Positions 17,005 to 26,594 of a stretch of 64,000 bases of DNA are shown here, piece by piece. Every line of letters starts with the position of its first letter. The first letter of the stretch is position 1. The notes under the pieces were generated by a model. The model had not been told where the DNA came from. It saw only the letters and a list, made by a program, of their open reading frames with translations, and made no database searches. Source of the stretch: Lewinellaceae bacterium. GTDB lineage: Bacteria; Bacteroidota; Bacteroidia; Chitinophagales; Saprospiraceae. The position numbers and the translations under genes were made by a program. The stretch covers positions 62,001 through 126,000 of the forward strand of contig JACJYP010000010.1 of assembly GCA_020636045.1 (NCBI GenBank), given 5' to 3'.

Positions 17005-19395
17005 TCACTCGCTCCTGAGCGAGCGTACCGGATTCGCCAGGGCAGCACGAACGCTTTGCACACCTACGGTCAGCAGGGCCACGGCGGCACTCAGCAGCAA
17101 CGAGCCCCCCATGATCTCTATCCCAAATGAGGCGCGGTAGGCGTAATCTGCCAGCCAGGCGTTCATGGCCCACCAGGCAATGGGAGCGGCTACCAGGAAG
17201 GCGATGAGCAGCAGCCGCACGTATTCCCGGCCGAAGATCCACAAAACATTGGGCACCGAAGCTCCGAGGGTTTTGCGAATGCCGATCTCCTTGGTTTTGC
17301 GCGCCACCATGAATGCAGAAAGGCCGTACAGGCCCAGACATCCGATAAAGATGGCGATGAGGGCGAAAGTGCTCGTCAGCCGGAAAAAGATGTCTTCTTT
17401 TTGCAAAATGCGGCCCAGGCGTTCTTCCATGAACATCTGCTCGTAGTAGTGTTCAGGGTATGTGTTTTCCCACACTTTTTTTACCTGAGCCAGCACCGGC
17501 GCCGGGTTGCCGGACTCCAGTTCGATGGCGCAACTTTCGTAGGACGCGGCGTTCGAGCAGATCACAATGGCCGAGATTGGTTGCGACATCGTCCAGTTAT
17601 GAAAATCGTGCACCACGCCGACCACAGGCGCCGTCACCTCATCTATGGTGATATTTTTGTGCAGCACCTCTTCCGGCGAAGCCAGGTTCAGTTTTTTTAC
17701 AAACGTCTCATTTACAATAAATTCACGCGCCGTGTCGCTGGGCTGGAGGTTCCGGCCCGCCACGAGTTGCAGACCGAAAGTGGCCAGGTACCGGTCGTCG
17801 GCAGGTTTGCTGTTCACGATCCAGGCTTCTTCTTCGGGGCGCGTGTCATAGCGAACCCCCGTCTGGTTGTTCGAGCCGGAAGCCGGCGGCTGGAAACACA
17901 GCGAAGTATTTTTCACGCCGGCGATCGAGGCGATCTGCTGCCGCATGGTATTCATGCGCGCCTGGTCGTGCAGGGGCACCGGCACGGTCAGCACGGCGCC
18001 CGGGCGGAATCCCCAGTCGGCACTTTGCGCGTATTGCATTTGCGCCGTCACCACTGCCGCGCCGATGATGAGTATCTGGGAAATGGCGAACTGCGCGGTC
18101 ACCAGCACACGGCGCAGCGACAAACTGCCTTTTTGCCGCGCATGCACGACGCCTTTCAGAGAGTCGACCGGTTGAAAACGCGCCTGCACGACGCCCGGAT
18201 AGGCGCCGGCCAGGAAGATCAGCAGCGTGGCCAGCAGGATCAGAAAAAGCACCAGCGGGAACAAAGCGCCGCCGCCCATGCGGATCGTCGATTCCATGAG
18301 GGCATTCATGCGCGGCAGCCCGATTGCGGCCATGCCCGTGCCCGCCAGCACGCCGGCAACGACGATCAGGCCCGTTTCGAACATAAATTGCCAGAACAGT
18401 TGCTTGCGCGTACTGCCGAGCGATTTGCGCACGCCTACTTCCCGCGCGCGGCCGAGAGCCTGGGCGGTAGCCATGTTGATAAAATTTACGCAGGCGGTGA
18501 TCAGCAAAAACAGTCCGATCAGCCCCATCGCCCACAAAAAATGCTTTTCCACCCCTTCGCCGTAGTCGCCGTTGAAATGCAGGGCCGTCAGGGGCAAGGT
18601 TTTGAACATGAACAGGTCGGCGCGATCCGGATGCTGATATTTTTTCTGGAATTCGGGCATGGCGGCGTTGAGTTCGTCGATCGAATGGCCCGGTTGCATC
18701 AGCACAAAGCAATAGGTATCGCTGTTGACGCCGCCCCAGTTGTCGAGCGCGCCCGAAGCGGGCGGGTAAGTCTTCCGGGTGATCCACGATGCGAGGATCT
18801 CGTCGTGATAGTCCGTGTTGTCGGGCAGGTCTTTGAGGATGCCCGCTACGCGAAACTCCATTTTGTTGTCGAGCCGGAAACTTTTCCCGATCGGGTCGGC
18901 GTCGCCGTAGTATTTGCGCGCCAGGCGCTCGGTGATCAGGGCGGTATTCGGCTCGCGCAACGCCTCGGCGCTGCCCGTTTTCAGCGGGATGTCGAGGATA
19001 TCGAACAGTTCAGGCTCTGCGAAAGCAAATACATCCTGTTCCTTGTATTTATCCGGGATATTGGAGGCCGTCGGCACGCTGATGATCGCCTGATCGTTCC
19101 CGGCGCGCATGGCTGTCTTTTCAAGGAAAGAATACTCCTCCCGCAGCGCCTTTGCCATCGGGTTTGGCACCCCCGACAGCGGCATGATGGCCTCCAGATT
19201 GACGTCGGTGACCACTCGTCCGATCCGGTCGCGTTTTTCGTGATAGGTATCATAACTCAGGTGATGCCTGAGCAACAGAAAGATGAGTACGCTGCACGCC
19301 ACGCTCAAGCCGAGGCCGAGTACGTTGAGCAGGGTGTACACCCGGTGGTTGCGAAGGTTGCGAACGGCGATTTTGAAATAGTTTTGCAGCAGCAT
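17005..19395 (-). CDS. FtsX/MacB-type ABC transporter permease
   Basis: This 796-residue paralogue starts MLLQNYFKIAVRNLRNHRVYTLLNVLG. It has the double MacB-periplasmic/FtsX layout: TM at ~21-42, 'TACVNFINMATAQALGRAREVGVRKSLGS' near 300, three further TMs, a second periplasmic domain (~470-670), and 'KTKEIGIRKTLGASVPNVLW' in the C-terminal core; the end is ANPVRSLRSE. It is the second gene of a two-permease operon, 45 bp after the stop of the permease at 19441. The pair may form a heterodimer, since such permeases work as two half-units; that is inference. No ATPase gene is adjacent. Confidence 0.93.
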   Translation of the reverse strand: MLLQNYFKIAVRNLRNHRVYTLLNVLGLGLSVACSVLIFLLLRHHLSYDTYHEKRDRIGRVVTDVNLEAIMPLSGVPNPMAKALREEYSFLEKTAMRAGNDQAIISVPTASNIPDKYKEQDVFAFAEPELFDILDIPLKTGSAEALREPNTALITERLARKYYGDADPIGKSFRLDNKMEFRVAGILKDLPDNTDYHDEILASWITRKTYPPASGALDNWGGVNSDTYCFVLMQPGHSIDELNAAMPEFQKKYQHPDRADLFMFKTLPLTALHFNGDYGEGVEKHFLWAMGLIGLFLLITACVNFINMATAQALGRAREVGVRKSLGSTRKQLFWQFMFETGLIVVAGVLAGTGMAAIGLPRMNALMESTIRMGGGALFPLVLFLILLATLLIFLAGAYPGVVQARFQPVDSLKGVVHARQKGSLSLRRVLVTAQFAISQILIIGAAVVTAQMQYAQSADWGFRPGAVLTVPVPLHDQARMNTMRQQIASIAGVKNTSLCFQPPASGSNNQTGVRYDTRPEEEAWIVNSKPADDRYLATFGLQLVAGRNLQPSDTAREFIVNETFVKKLNLASPEEVLHKNITIDEVTAPVVGVVHDFHNWTMSQPISAIVICSNAASYESCAIELESGNPAPVLAQVKKVWENTYPEHYYEQMFMEERLGRILQKEDIFFRLTSTFALIAIFIGCLGLYGLSAFMVARKTKEIGIRKTLGASVPNVLWIFGREYVRLLLIAFLVAAPIAWWAMNAWLADYAYRASFGIEIMGGSLLLSAAVALLTVGVQSVRAALANPVRSLRSE

Positions 19396-19440
19396 ATCCG
19401 GATCGAGGGTGAGTGAAAAAATTTGAAAAGGTTAAAGAGG

Positions 19441-21864
19441 TCATTCGTTGCGCAGGGAATGAACGGGGTTGGCCAGCGCAGCGCGTATGCTTTGATATCC
19501 CACGGTCAGCAGGGCCACCGCCAGGGCCAGCATACCGGCGAGCGCGAATACCCACCACTGCAATTCGATGCGGTAGGCAAAACCCTCCAGCCACATACCC
19601 GCTGCCTGGTAGGCAACAGGCGCCGCGATGAACATGGCGATCAGCACCAGTCTGACGTAATCCCTGGCGAGCAATGCGGCGATGCCCGCGGTGCTGGCGC
19701 CCAGCACTTTTCGAATGCCGATCTCTTTCGTGCGCCGCGCCACCGTATGAAGCACCAGCCCCAGCAAGCCCATGCAGGACAGGAGAATGGCGATCATAGC
19801 CGCCAGCATCGCTATTTTTGCCAGCCGTTTTTCTTCCGCGTACTGGCGGTCGAAGTCCTCGCTTTCAAAATAGTATTCAAAAGGATCGAGCGGAAAATGG
19901 CCGGCGAACATCTGTTGCAGACGGCCGATCTTTTCAGGCAATCCGGCAGCATCGAGCCGCAGGGAAATGAGGTGGGTGTTTTGTGCGGGCAAAAAGATCA
20001 TCGGCTCGATGGCCTGTTGCAGGCCGCGGTGGTGATAATCGCCGATCACCCCTTTTATTTTCATCGACTGGTCGTGCCAGCGCAGGGTCTGTCCTGCCGC
20101 ATTGGCCGGGTCGTTGTAGCCCAGCATGATCGCAGCCGTTTCGTTGAGCATCAAAACACCGCTCTGGTCCCAGCCGAGGCGCGCGTCATTTTCGCTAAAG
20201 TTTTCTCCCGCCTTTATTTTCAAGGCATAGGTCGGTTGATAGCGATGATCCACGATCGCGATCACAACCTCCTTTTCGGATGCTTCCGGGGTAGAATATT
20301 CGGTGGAAAAACCCGAAGTGCTGAAGTTTTGACGGAAGGTCTCCCCGGGCAAACTGCCCGTAAAGCAAAAACCTTCTATCCAGGCCTGGTTTTCCAGATT
20401 CGAGCGAAAAGCGTTCAGACGCTCGTCGGCGCCTTCGTATCTGGCTTCCGGACCGCGGATCACCAGCAGTCGTTCGATGTTCATGCCCAGGTCGCGGTGA
20501 CGCATGTAGCGCAGTTGCTGGCTGAATACCAGTGTGCCGGCAATAAAAGCAATAGAAATAGCAAACTGCGCCACGATCAGGGCATTGCGCAGCCGCACTC
20601 CGCCGACCCTTACCTGTTCATGTTGCCGAAGGGCCTGCGCGGGCCGGAAACCGGAAAGCAGCCAGGCCACGTAAGCGCCGGAAAAAAGGGTACCTGCCAG
20701 CAAAACCGCGCCGAAGATCAGCGCGCCGTTTCCCGATAGCAGGGAAAAGGGACGCAGCGTTTTACCCGTCCATTCGGACACCAGCGGCAGCAGGGCCGCC
20801 GTGGTCACAGCGGAAATGGTGCACGCGAGCAAGGTTAGCACAAAAGATTCCGTGAGGTATTGCCCGGCTACCTGGGCCCGCGTAGCGCCTACGGTGCGGC
20901 GGATGCCGACATTTTGCGCCTGCTGAAGGCCCTGCGCCGTAGCCAGGTTGATGTAGTTGATCCAAGCGATGAGCAGGATCAGCAGCGACACCGCCGCCAG
21001 CGCCAGCAACAGCCCCCGGTTACCAAAAGTCGGATAAGGATCGGCGATCCCTTTGCCGAGATGTACTTCGGAAAGCGGTTGAAACCGCGCCTCCAGGTCA
21101 TTGCCGGGAAATGCTTCCTGCAGCGTTCCGTTCACTTTGCCTTCCAGCGCAGCAAGATCGCCGGACCGGAGTTCCACGAATGTCTGGTAAGACGCGGATG
21201 TCCAGGTATCCGGGTCCACCCATTCGTTGCCGTTCCGGTTGGCGGGGTTGGCGAGCGTAACCAGGGAAAAAAGCATGTCAAGGCGATAATCCGTTTCCTC
21301 CGGCATATCCCGAAACACACCGGTGACGGTGTATGGCGTCGAACCGAACTGATTATCGAGCACCAGCGTTTTCCCAACGGGCGGCGTGTCACCAAAATAT
21401 TTGCGTGCGTACGATTCTGAAATGGCCACCTGCTGCGGCACGTCCAGCATCGGCGTTCCGGCCACTGCCGGGTGGGAAAACATGCGAAAAAAATCCGCAT
21501 CTGCGTACGCCATCGCATCTTCCCGGAACACCTTGCGCACCGAACCCTCCTCGCAAGTGACCGTCCCCGACCCGTTGCCGTTGGTCCGCACGTAGGAACG
21601 CAATTCGGGGAAACGGCTTTTCAGCCAGGGCCCTAGCGCAGGCGGCGTGTAATCGGTGGCCTGGCCGTCGGAGCCGAGCACCAGCACGCGGTACAGATCG
21701 GGCAATTTTGTATGAAAACGATTGAACCGCCATTCCGACGCAATGTAGGTCCACAATAACAGCGAGGCCGTGATGCCCAGTGCCAGTCCCGCGACATGGA
21801 ACAGGGAAAAAGTCCTGTTCCTGAGCAAGTGGCGGAAGGAAAGTTTCAGGTACGTAGCGAGCAT
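19441..21864 (-). CDS. FtsX/MacB-type ABC transporter permease
   Basis: The start MLATYLKLSFRHLLRNRTFSLF is chosen because it aligns with the other paralogues; the frame extends 14 codons further without family similarity. The protein is 807 residues, with N-terminal TM, periplasmic domain, 'AWINYINLATAQGLQQAQNVGIRRTVGAT' core (less canonical than its paralogues, with NVGIRRTVG for EVGVRKSLG), linker TM, second periplasmic domain, and 'RTKEIGIRKVLGASTAGIAALLARDY' near the end (ANPVHSLRNE). It is the promoter-proximal gene of a two-permease operon. A perfect enhancer-like palindrome lies at 21950. Confidence 0.93.
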   Translation of the reverse strand: MLATYLKLSFRHLLRNRTFSLFHVAGLALGITASLLLWTYIASEWRFNRFHTKLPDLYRVLVLGSDGQATDYTPPALGPWLKSRFPELRSYVRTNGNGSGTVTCEEGSVRKVFREDAMAYADADFFRMFSHPAVAGTPMLDVPQQVAISESYARKYFGDTPPVGKTLVLDNQFGSTPYTVTGVFRDMPEETDYRLDMLFSLVTLANPANRNGNEWVDPDTWTSASYQTFVELRSGDLAALEGKVNGTLQEAFPGNDLEARFQPLSEVHLGKGIADPYPTFGNRGLLLALAAVSLLILLIAWINYINLATAQGLQQAQNVGIRRTVGATRAQVAGQYLTESFVLTLLACTISAVTTAALLPLVSEWTGKTLRPFSLLSGNGALIFGAVLLAGTLFSGAYVAWLLSGFRPAQALRQHEQVRVGGVRLRNALIVAQFAISIAFIAGTLVFSQQLRYMRHRDLGMNIERLLVIRGPEARYEGADERLNAFRSNLENQAWIEGFCFTGSLPGETFRQNFSTSGFSTEYSTPEASEKEVVIAIVDHRYQPTYALKIKAGENFSENDARLGWDQSGVLMLNETAAIMLGYNDPANAAGQTLRWHDQSMKIKGVIGDYHHRGLQQAIEPMIFLPAQNTHLISLRLDAAGLPEKIGRLQQMFAGHFPLDPFEYYFESEDFDRQYAEEKRLAKIAMLAAMIAILLSCMGLLGLVLHTVARRTKEIGIRKVLGASTAGIAALLARDYVRLVLIAMFIAAPVAYQAAGMWLEGFAYRIELQWWVFALAGMLALAVALLTVGYQSIRAALANPVHSLRNE

Positions 21865-21876
21865 ACAGAGAGGAAT

Positions 21877-21894
21877 TTCCTGTAAAAGTGCCAA
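21877..21894 (-). promoter_or_regulatory. Possible sigma-54 promoter, imperfect -12 element
   Basis: On the minus strand TTGGCACTTTTACAGGA has a perfect -24 half (GG at 21892-21891), but ten bases later GG instead of GC. An alternative at 21904 gives GG-N11-GC. The spacing to the nearer palindrome at 21950 is 58 bp for the first and 46 bp for the second. The position fits the pattern of the other operons; the sequence does so only in part. Confidence 0.4.
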
Positions 21895-21949
21895 GGCACA
21901 TGCCAAAAGTATAAAATTCTGAAAATCAACCGCCTACACAAAACGCGCT

Positions 21950-21985
21950 TGTTCGTTTTCGGACAGTTTTGCGCGTATGCGGACG
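21950..21985. promoter_or_regulatory. Paired enhancer-like palindromes
   Basis: TGTTCGTTTTCGGACA (21950) matches TGTnCG-N4-CGnACA perfectly and is the exact reverse complement of the site at 55144 beside the NtrC-type gene. A second site, TGCGCGTATGCGGACG, starts 20 bp away at 21970. Confidence 0.75.
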
Positions 21986-22077
21986 CTGGAAACCGTTAGT
22001 CTCAACATTCGGGACCGGCACAGGGTGAAACTGCCTGCCCGCATATTTAGATTTGCGATCGTATCCCGCAAAACAAT

Positions 22078-22200
22078 GTTGCAGTAACCGTTGGCAGTGG
22101 CAGCATTGATATTGGTATGGACCACTGCACAAAAATGGCCGCCATTTTCGGCTTTGCTCAAATTCAGGTATTCCTGCTGCTGCCAATCGACCATATCGCG
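22078..22200 (-). repeat. Dispersed MITE-like repeat, opposite-strand copy
   Basis: Read on the minus strand this stretch repeats the block order of 7136-7277 and 34431-34615: GTCGATTGGCAGCAGCAGG, a GAATTTGAGCAAA block, GGCGGCCATTTTTGTGCAG, then CACTGCCAACGGTTACTGC. It lies just upstream of the oxidoreductase gene. Confidence 0.55.
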
Positions 22201-22231
22201 AACCATCCCTGCCATCCATCGAATACCCGTT

Positions 22232-23416
22232 ATGAAACATTACGACTTCATCGTTGTCGGCGCCGGCATTTTCGGCGTGACCGCCGCACTGGCGCTCCGG
22301 CAAAGGAAATACATGGTCGGCCTGCTCAACCCCGGTGACATCCCCCACCCCCTGGCGGCCTCCACCGATATCAGCAAGGCCGTGCGCATGGAATACGGCG
22401 CCGATCTCGAATATATGGACATGGTGGAAGAAGCCATCGATGGCTGGCAAGCCTGGAACGAGCAGTTTGGCGATACTCTGTACCATGAAGCGGGGTTTCT
22501 GATGCTGTGCAAGCACGAAGCGGACCGGCAGACATTCGAATGGAGCAGTTACCGGAACCTGATCCGCAAAGGATACCGGCCCGAACACCTCGACGACGCG
22601 GCCATCCGGCAACGCTTTCCGGCATTTGCATCCGGAGCGTACAGGGAGGCGTTTTTCAACCCCAGGGCCGGTTTTGCAGAGTCGGGGCGCGTCGTACGAA
22701 CCCTGCTCGCTTATGCAGCGGAGCTTGGTGTGGACGTACATCCGCGCCATACCGCTTCCCGTTTTGAATGTACAGGCGGGCGATTAACCGCAGTGCATAC
22801 GCTGGAAGGCGGGCGCTTCGACACCGGGCAGGCCGTGGTGTGCGCCGGAGCCTACACACCTTATTTGTTGCCTGAGTTGAAGCCGTTTATGAAAAGTACC
22901 GGCCATCCCGTTTTTCACATAAAACCTCGCCGCCCCGATCTGTTTACCATACCGAATCTGCCGGTTTTTGCGGCCGATATTTCGAATACGGGCTGGTACG
23001 GTTTCCCCCTGCACCCGCGGGAAGGGGTGGTCAAGATCGCCAACCACGGCATCGGCCTGGAAATCGATCCCGACCATGACGAGCGGGTGGTGACGGCGGC
23101 CGACATGCGCGCATTCAGGGAATTTCTGCGGGAAAACATGCCGGCACTGGCGGAAGACCCGGTTGTATTTACCCGGCGCTGCCTGTACAGCGATACCCTC
23201 GACGGCCATTTCTGGATCGACCGGCACCCGGAAATCACCGGACTGACGGTGGCCGCAGGCGGCAGCGGCCATGCCCTGAAAATGGCGCCCGCCCTCGGCG
23301 ATATGATCGCAACGGTAGCGGAAGGCGGCGATCACCGATGGGCGGCGCGGCATCGCTGGCGGGTGTTGAAGCCGGAAACCAGGCAGGTCGAAGAAGCGCG
23401 TTACAAGAAATATTGA
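22232..23416 (+). CDS. FAD-dependent oxidoreductase, sarcosine oxidase/DAO family
   Basis: The start MKHYDFIVVGAGIFG is chosen because it places the dinucleotide-binding motif G10-x-G12-x-x-G15 at the N-terminus; the frame upstream runs through a repeat. At 394 residues it matches monomeric sarcosine oxidase and N-methyltryptophan oxidase. Other family marks are 'ISKAVRMEYGADLEYMDMVEEAIDGWQAW' and the C-terminal FAD-binding stretch 'GLTVAAGGSGHALKMAPALGDMIATV'. The flavin-attaching cysteine of sarcosine oxidase is not evident in this motif (SGHALKMAP instead of SGHGFKxxP/C). It should oxidise a C-N bond of an amino acid or N-methyl amino acid, producing peroxide. The substrate is unknown. It appears monocistronic. 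Confidence 0.85.
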   Translation: MKHYDFIVVGAGIFGVTAALALRQRKYMVGLLNPGDIPHPLAASTDISKAVRMEYGADLEYMDMVEEAIDGWQAWNEQFGDTLYHEAGFLMLCKHEADRQTFEWSSYRNLIRKGYRPEHLDDAAIRQRFPAFASGAYREAFFNPRAGFAESGRVVRTLLAYAAELGVDVHPRHTASRFECTGGRLTAVHTLEGGRFDTGQAVVCAGAYTPYLLPELKPFMKSTGHPVFHIKPRRPDLFTIPNLPVFAADISNTGWYGFPLHPREGVVKIANHGIGLEIDPDHDERVVTAADMRAFREFLRENMPALAEDPVVFTRRCLYSDTLDGHFWIDRHPEITGLTVAAGGSGHALKMAPALGDMIATVAEGGDHRWAARHRWRVLKPETRQVEEARYKKY

Positions 23417-23539
23417 TCTTGTCGGAATATTGAATATCCGTCGCGCCACACCGGGTTTTCCCGATGGCTTGAGCACCCTTGATCGAAAAAACACAAAGGC
23501 GTGATCAGGCGGTTTTATTTTTCCCAAAACGCAATCGTT

Positions 23540-26020
23540 ATGAACCAGATCCGCTTTTCCTTCCTGCTGCCGGCACTGCTGTCCGGAATATTTGCCTGCA
23601 CTTTACAGGCGCAAACTACCAAACCTGAAACGGCGCTGATCCCCCGCCGCAGCTTGTTCCTGTTCGACAAAAGCATCGGCAATGTGCAGATGAGCCCCGA
23701 CGGGCAGTGGGTGGCTTTCCAGAAAGGTGTAGGCGCCGGCACATCGATTGTCGTACAGCCTGCCGAAGCAACGGGCAAAGAAAAGCGCATTGAGATCGCC
23801 GGACCTTCCCACGGCACATGGGCCTGGACGCAGGACAACGCACTGCTTTACCTTGACCGGGTAGGTGAAACCTGGGCATTAATGCAACGGAAGCCGCAGT
23901 CTCAGGAAGCGCGCGATCTCACGCCTTTCGAATTCAGATCGGCCAGAATACTGGCGAGCAGCCCCGACCGGCCCGATGAAATCGCCATCGGTTTTCAGTC
24001 CGGCGGGCCGGAACACGACGGCATTTTCATCCTTTCCCTGAAGGAAAAAACCGCCGGTAAGATCGCCGACTGGGAAGATTGCAGCAATCTGTATTTCGAC
24101 AACGCGCTTCGCCTGCGCGCCGCCACGCGCCCGAACGAAAACATGGCCCACACCCTGCTGCGCCGCAGCGACGACGGGAAATGGATTCCGGTCGCCGACT
24201 ACACCTGGAGCCTCAACAGAATATCCCTGACGCCCGAAGGGGTGGTCAGCGTCAGCGCCGACGGCAATACCCTGTGGTTCACCGATTCCGAAGGAGAAGA
24301 CAAGGCCGTGCTGAAACGCTGCGACCTGCGCAACGGCAACGTAAAAAAAGTACTCGAATCGCCCCGCGCCGACCTGTACTGGCTGGCAGCAGCGATCCAC
24401 CCGCGCAGCGGCGAGCCGCAGGCACTGGCGTCCTGGTTCGGCGAAATCCAGCGCTTTTACCTCGATAAATCCTTGAAAAAAGACTTTGACTGGCTGAACA
24501 AGCAGCACAACGGCGACGTAAGCCTTATGGCGCGCAGCAATGACGATTCCCGCTGGCTGATCCGCTACCTCAACGGAGCGCCGACGGAACATTTTATCTA
24601 CCTCCGTCCCGAACAAAAACTCGTTCCCTTGTTCAGCGATTTCCCGCAGGGCGATCACCTGGAATGGGCAACCCGGCACCCTTTCCCGGTAAAAGCCCGC
24701 GACGGCCTGCAACTGCCCTGCCACTATTATCTGCCCGCCGGCTCTGACAGTAACGGCGACGGCCTGCCCGACCGGCCGCTTCCCACGGTTTTGTACGTAC
24801 ACGGCGGCCCCTGGGTGGGCAATATGCAAAACAACTGGTACATCACCCGGCAACTGCAACTGCTCGCCAACCGCGGCTACGCGGTCGTGTGGGCGGAATT
24901 CCGCGGCGTCGCGTCATTTGGGAAAAAGTTTATCGACGCCGGCAACCTGGAATGGGGCGGCAAGATGCATACCGACCTGCTCGACATCGCAAAAGCGGCT
25001 ACCGACAAAGGCATCGCCGCGCCCGGAAAAACGGCGATCTGGGGATGGTCGTACGGCGGCTACGCCACGGCGACGGCGCTGGCTTTCGCGCCCGAGGCTT
25101 TTGTCTGCGGCATCTCCATGTATGGCGTGTACGACCTGGAAAGTTTTTGCAAATTGCCTTTCGCCGACAGCGACATATGGCGCACTCGTACCGGGAACGT
25201 GCACACTGCAGAAGGCGTAGCCCTGCTGCGCAAACACTCTCCCGTTCACTACGTGAAAAACATCACAAAACCGTACCTGCTCACGCACGGCGGCCGCGAC
25301 GAGCGCACGCCGTTGAGCCAGACCGATTCGCTGGCGGCGGGCCTGCGGGCGGGCGGAAAACAATTCTCCTATTTTTACTATCCGGAAGAACCGCACGACT
25401 ACCGCCAGCCCGAGTCCTGGCAATCATTCTGGGCGGTGGCTGAAGAATTCCTGCAACGTTATCTGGGCGGAGCGGCCGAGCCGGCTACCGACGAACTGGA
25501 ACGGGCCGATCTGGTATTACAGGACAATTATTTGCAACTGAACACCCTGAAAAACTACCGGGCGCCCGATGAAGACTGGCACACTGTTCGGATGCTCAAC
25601 AACGACCTGGAAAATGCGATGCGGCGTGCCGACCTGCAAGGCGTTGCCGACCTGTATGCCGACGACGCGCAACTGATCGCCGGGAAAGGATACGTCACCA
25701 CCGGCCGCGAAGCCATCGACCGTTACTGGAATTCCATCCGGAATCCGATGGACTGGAACCTCGATGTCATCACTGTGGGCCGCACGAAAGAGCAGATCTT
25801 TGAGCATCCTTACTGGAAAGCCCTGAAAAACAAGCCCCCGCTCCCGGAATCCTACCCTTCAGAGGCGCTGTATCAATTGGGCAAATCGACCCTGACATAT
25901 CGCCGCAACGATACGGACGAACCGCACAGCAGCGTGGTAGATTTTTTCCTGGTCTGGGCGCCCGATACGGATGGCAACTGGAAAGTAGCGGTCGATTCGT
26001 ACGTGCGGCACGAAGGGTGA
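23540..26020 (+). CDS. Secreted S9 family serine peptidase with C-terminal SnoaL-like domain
   Basis: The start MNQIRFSFLLPALLSGIFACTLQAQ gives a signal peptide. A beta-propeller-like N-terminal region (~35-390) leads to an alpha/beta hydrolase domain (~390-640) with catalytic S504 (GWSYGGYAT), D587 (GGRDERTP) and H619 (EEPHDYR), typical of acylaminoacyl/dipeptidyl peptidases of family S9. After H619 come ~200 extra residues, including 'LNNDLENAMRRADLQGVADLYADDAQLIAGKGYVTTGREAIDRYW', a SnoaL/DUF4440-like fold that usually binds small ligands or associates as a dimer. This fusion is uncommon for S9 peptidases. The likely job is trimming oligopeptides in the periplasm. Confidence 0.9.
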   Translation: MNQIRFSFLLPALLSGIFACTLQAQTTKPETALIPRRSLFLFDKSIGNVQMSPDGQWVAFQKGVGAGTSIVVQPAEATGKEKRIEIAGPSHGTWAWTQDNALLYLDRVGETWALMQRKPQSQEARDLTPFEFRSARILASSPDRPDEIAIGFQSGGPEHDGIFILSLKEKTAGKIADWEDCSNLYFDNALRLRAATRPNENMAHTLLRRSDDGKWIPVADYTWSLNRISLTPEGVVSVSADGNTLWFTDSEGEDKAVLKRCDLRNGNVKKVLESPRADLYWLAAAIHPRSGEPQALASWFGEIQRFYLDKSLKKDFDWLNKQHNGDVSLMARSNDDSRWLIRYLNGAPTEHFIYLRPEQKLVPLFSDFPQGDHLEWATRHPFPVKARDGLQLPCHYYLPAGSDSNGDGLPDRPLPTVLYVHGGPWVGNMQNNWYITRQLQLLANRGYAVVWAEFRGVASFGKKFIDAGNLEWGGKMHTDLLDIAKAATDKGIAAPGKTAIWGWSYGGYATATALAFAPEAFVCGISMYGVYDLESFCKLPFADSDIWRTRTGNVHTAEGVALLRKHSPVHYVKNITKPYLLTHGGRDERTPLSQTDSLAAGLRAGGKQFSYFYYPEEPHDYRQPESWQSFWAVAEEFLQRYLGGAAEPATDELERADLVLQDNYLQLNTLKNYRAPDEDWHTVRMLNNDLENAMRRADLQGVADLYADDAQLIAGKGYVTTGREAIDRYWNSIRNPMDWNLDVITVGRTKEQIFEHPYWKALKNKPPLPESYPSEALYQLGKSTLTYRRNDTDEPHSSVVDFFLVWAPDTDGNWKVAVDSYVRHEG

Positions 26021-26029
26021 CAGGGCATT

Positions 26030-26545
26030 TCAGACCGGTTTTTCCATGATGGCAAATACCAGCGGCTCGGTGGGTTCTCCGAACTTCATCGGCGCGTCGA
26101 AAGGTTCCGTGTCACCGGTGAGCGCATAACCGCGGCGTTCGTACCAGGCGATCAGTTGGTAGCGTTTGGAAAGCACGCGGAAATAGACCGAACGGCAGCC
26201 TGTGTTGCGCGCATGATCCTCCGCTGCCCCCAGCAGTTGTTTGCCCAATCCCGCAGCCTGCAGCGCCGGATCTACCGACAACATGCCCAGATAAAGGCGG
26301 CCGGCGCGTTTTTCCAGAAAAACACAGCCAGTCAACGCCTCCGATTCCGAATTCGCTTTCAAGATCACGGCATGTTCCCTTTGCATCAATGCGAAAAGGT
26401 CATCTGCGTCGGTGCGCAAGTCTCCCATGAGAAAATCGGCCTCGGTGGTCCAGCCCTGGCGGGAAACCTCGCCCCGATACGCGCGGTTGATGAGCGTCAG
26501 CAGTTCGGGAATGTCGTCGGCAGTAGCAGGGGAGATACGGGTCAT
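26030..26545 (-). CDS. GNAT family N-acetyltransferase
   Basis: The start MTRISPATADDIPELLTLINRAYRGE is chosen over an upstream in-frame ATG because GNAT proteins begin with this beta-strand. The 171-residue protein shows the acetyl-CoA site 'LGMLSVDPALQAAGLGKQLLGAAEDHARNTG' (motif Q/RxxGxG/A) and the C-terminal 'YFRVLSKRYQLIAWYERRGYALTGDTEPF'. It transfers an acetyl group to an amine of an unknown small molecule or protein. It is convergent with the S9 peptidase gene (9 bp apart) and downstream of a membrane protein gene on the same strand. Confidence 0.9.
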   Translation of the reverse strand: MTRISPATADDIPELLTLINRAYRGEVSRQGWTTEADFLMGDLRTDADDLFALMQREHAVILKANSESEALTGCVFLEKRAGRLYLGMLSVDPALQAAGLGKQLLGAAEDHARNTGCRSVYFRVLSKRYQLIAWYERRGYALTGDTEPFDAPMKFGEPTEPLVFAIMEKPV

Positions 26546-26594
26546 TGTTTTTATCTGGTTGCAGATCAATCGGCAAGGTACAATTATCACCGGG

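Noticed and set aside
22091..22231. Longer N-terminus of the FAD oxidoreductase
   Set aside because: The extra 47 codons run through a dispersed repeat and would precede the GxGxxG motif, which belongs at the N-terminus.
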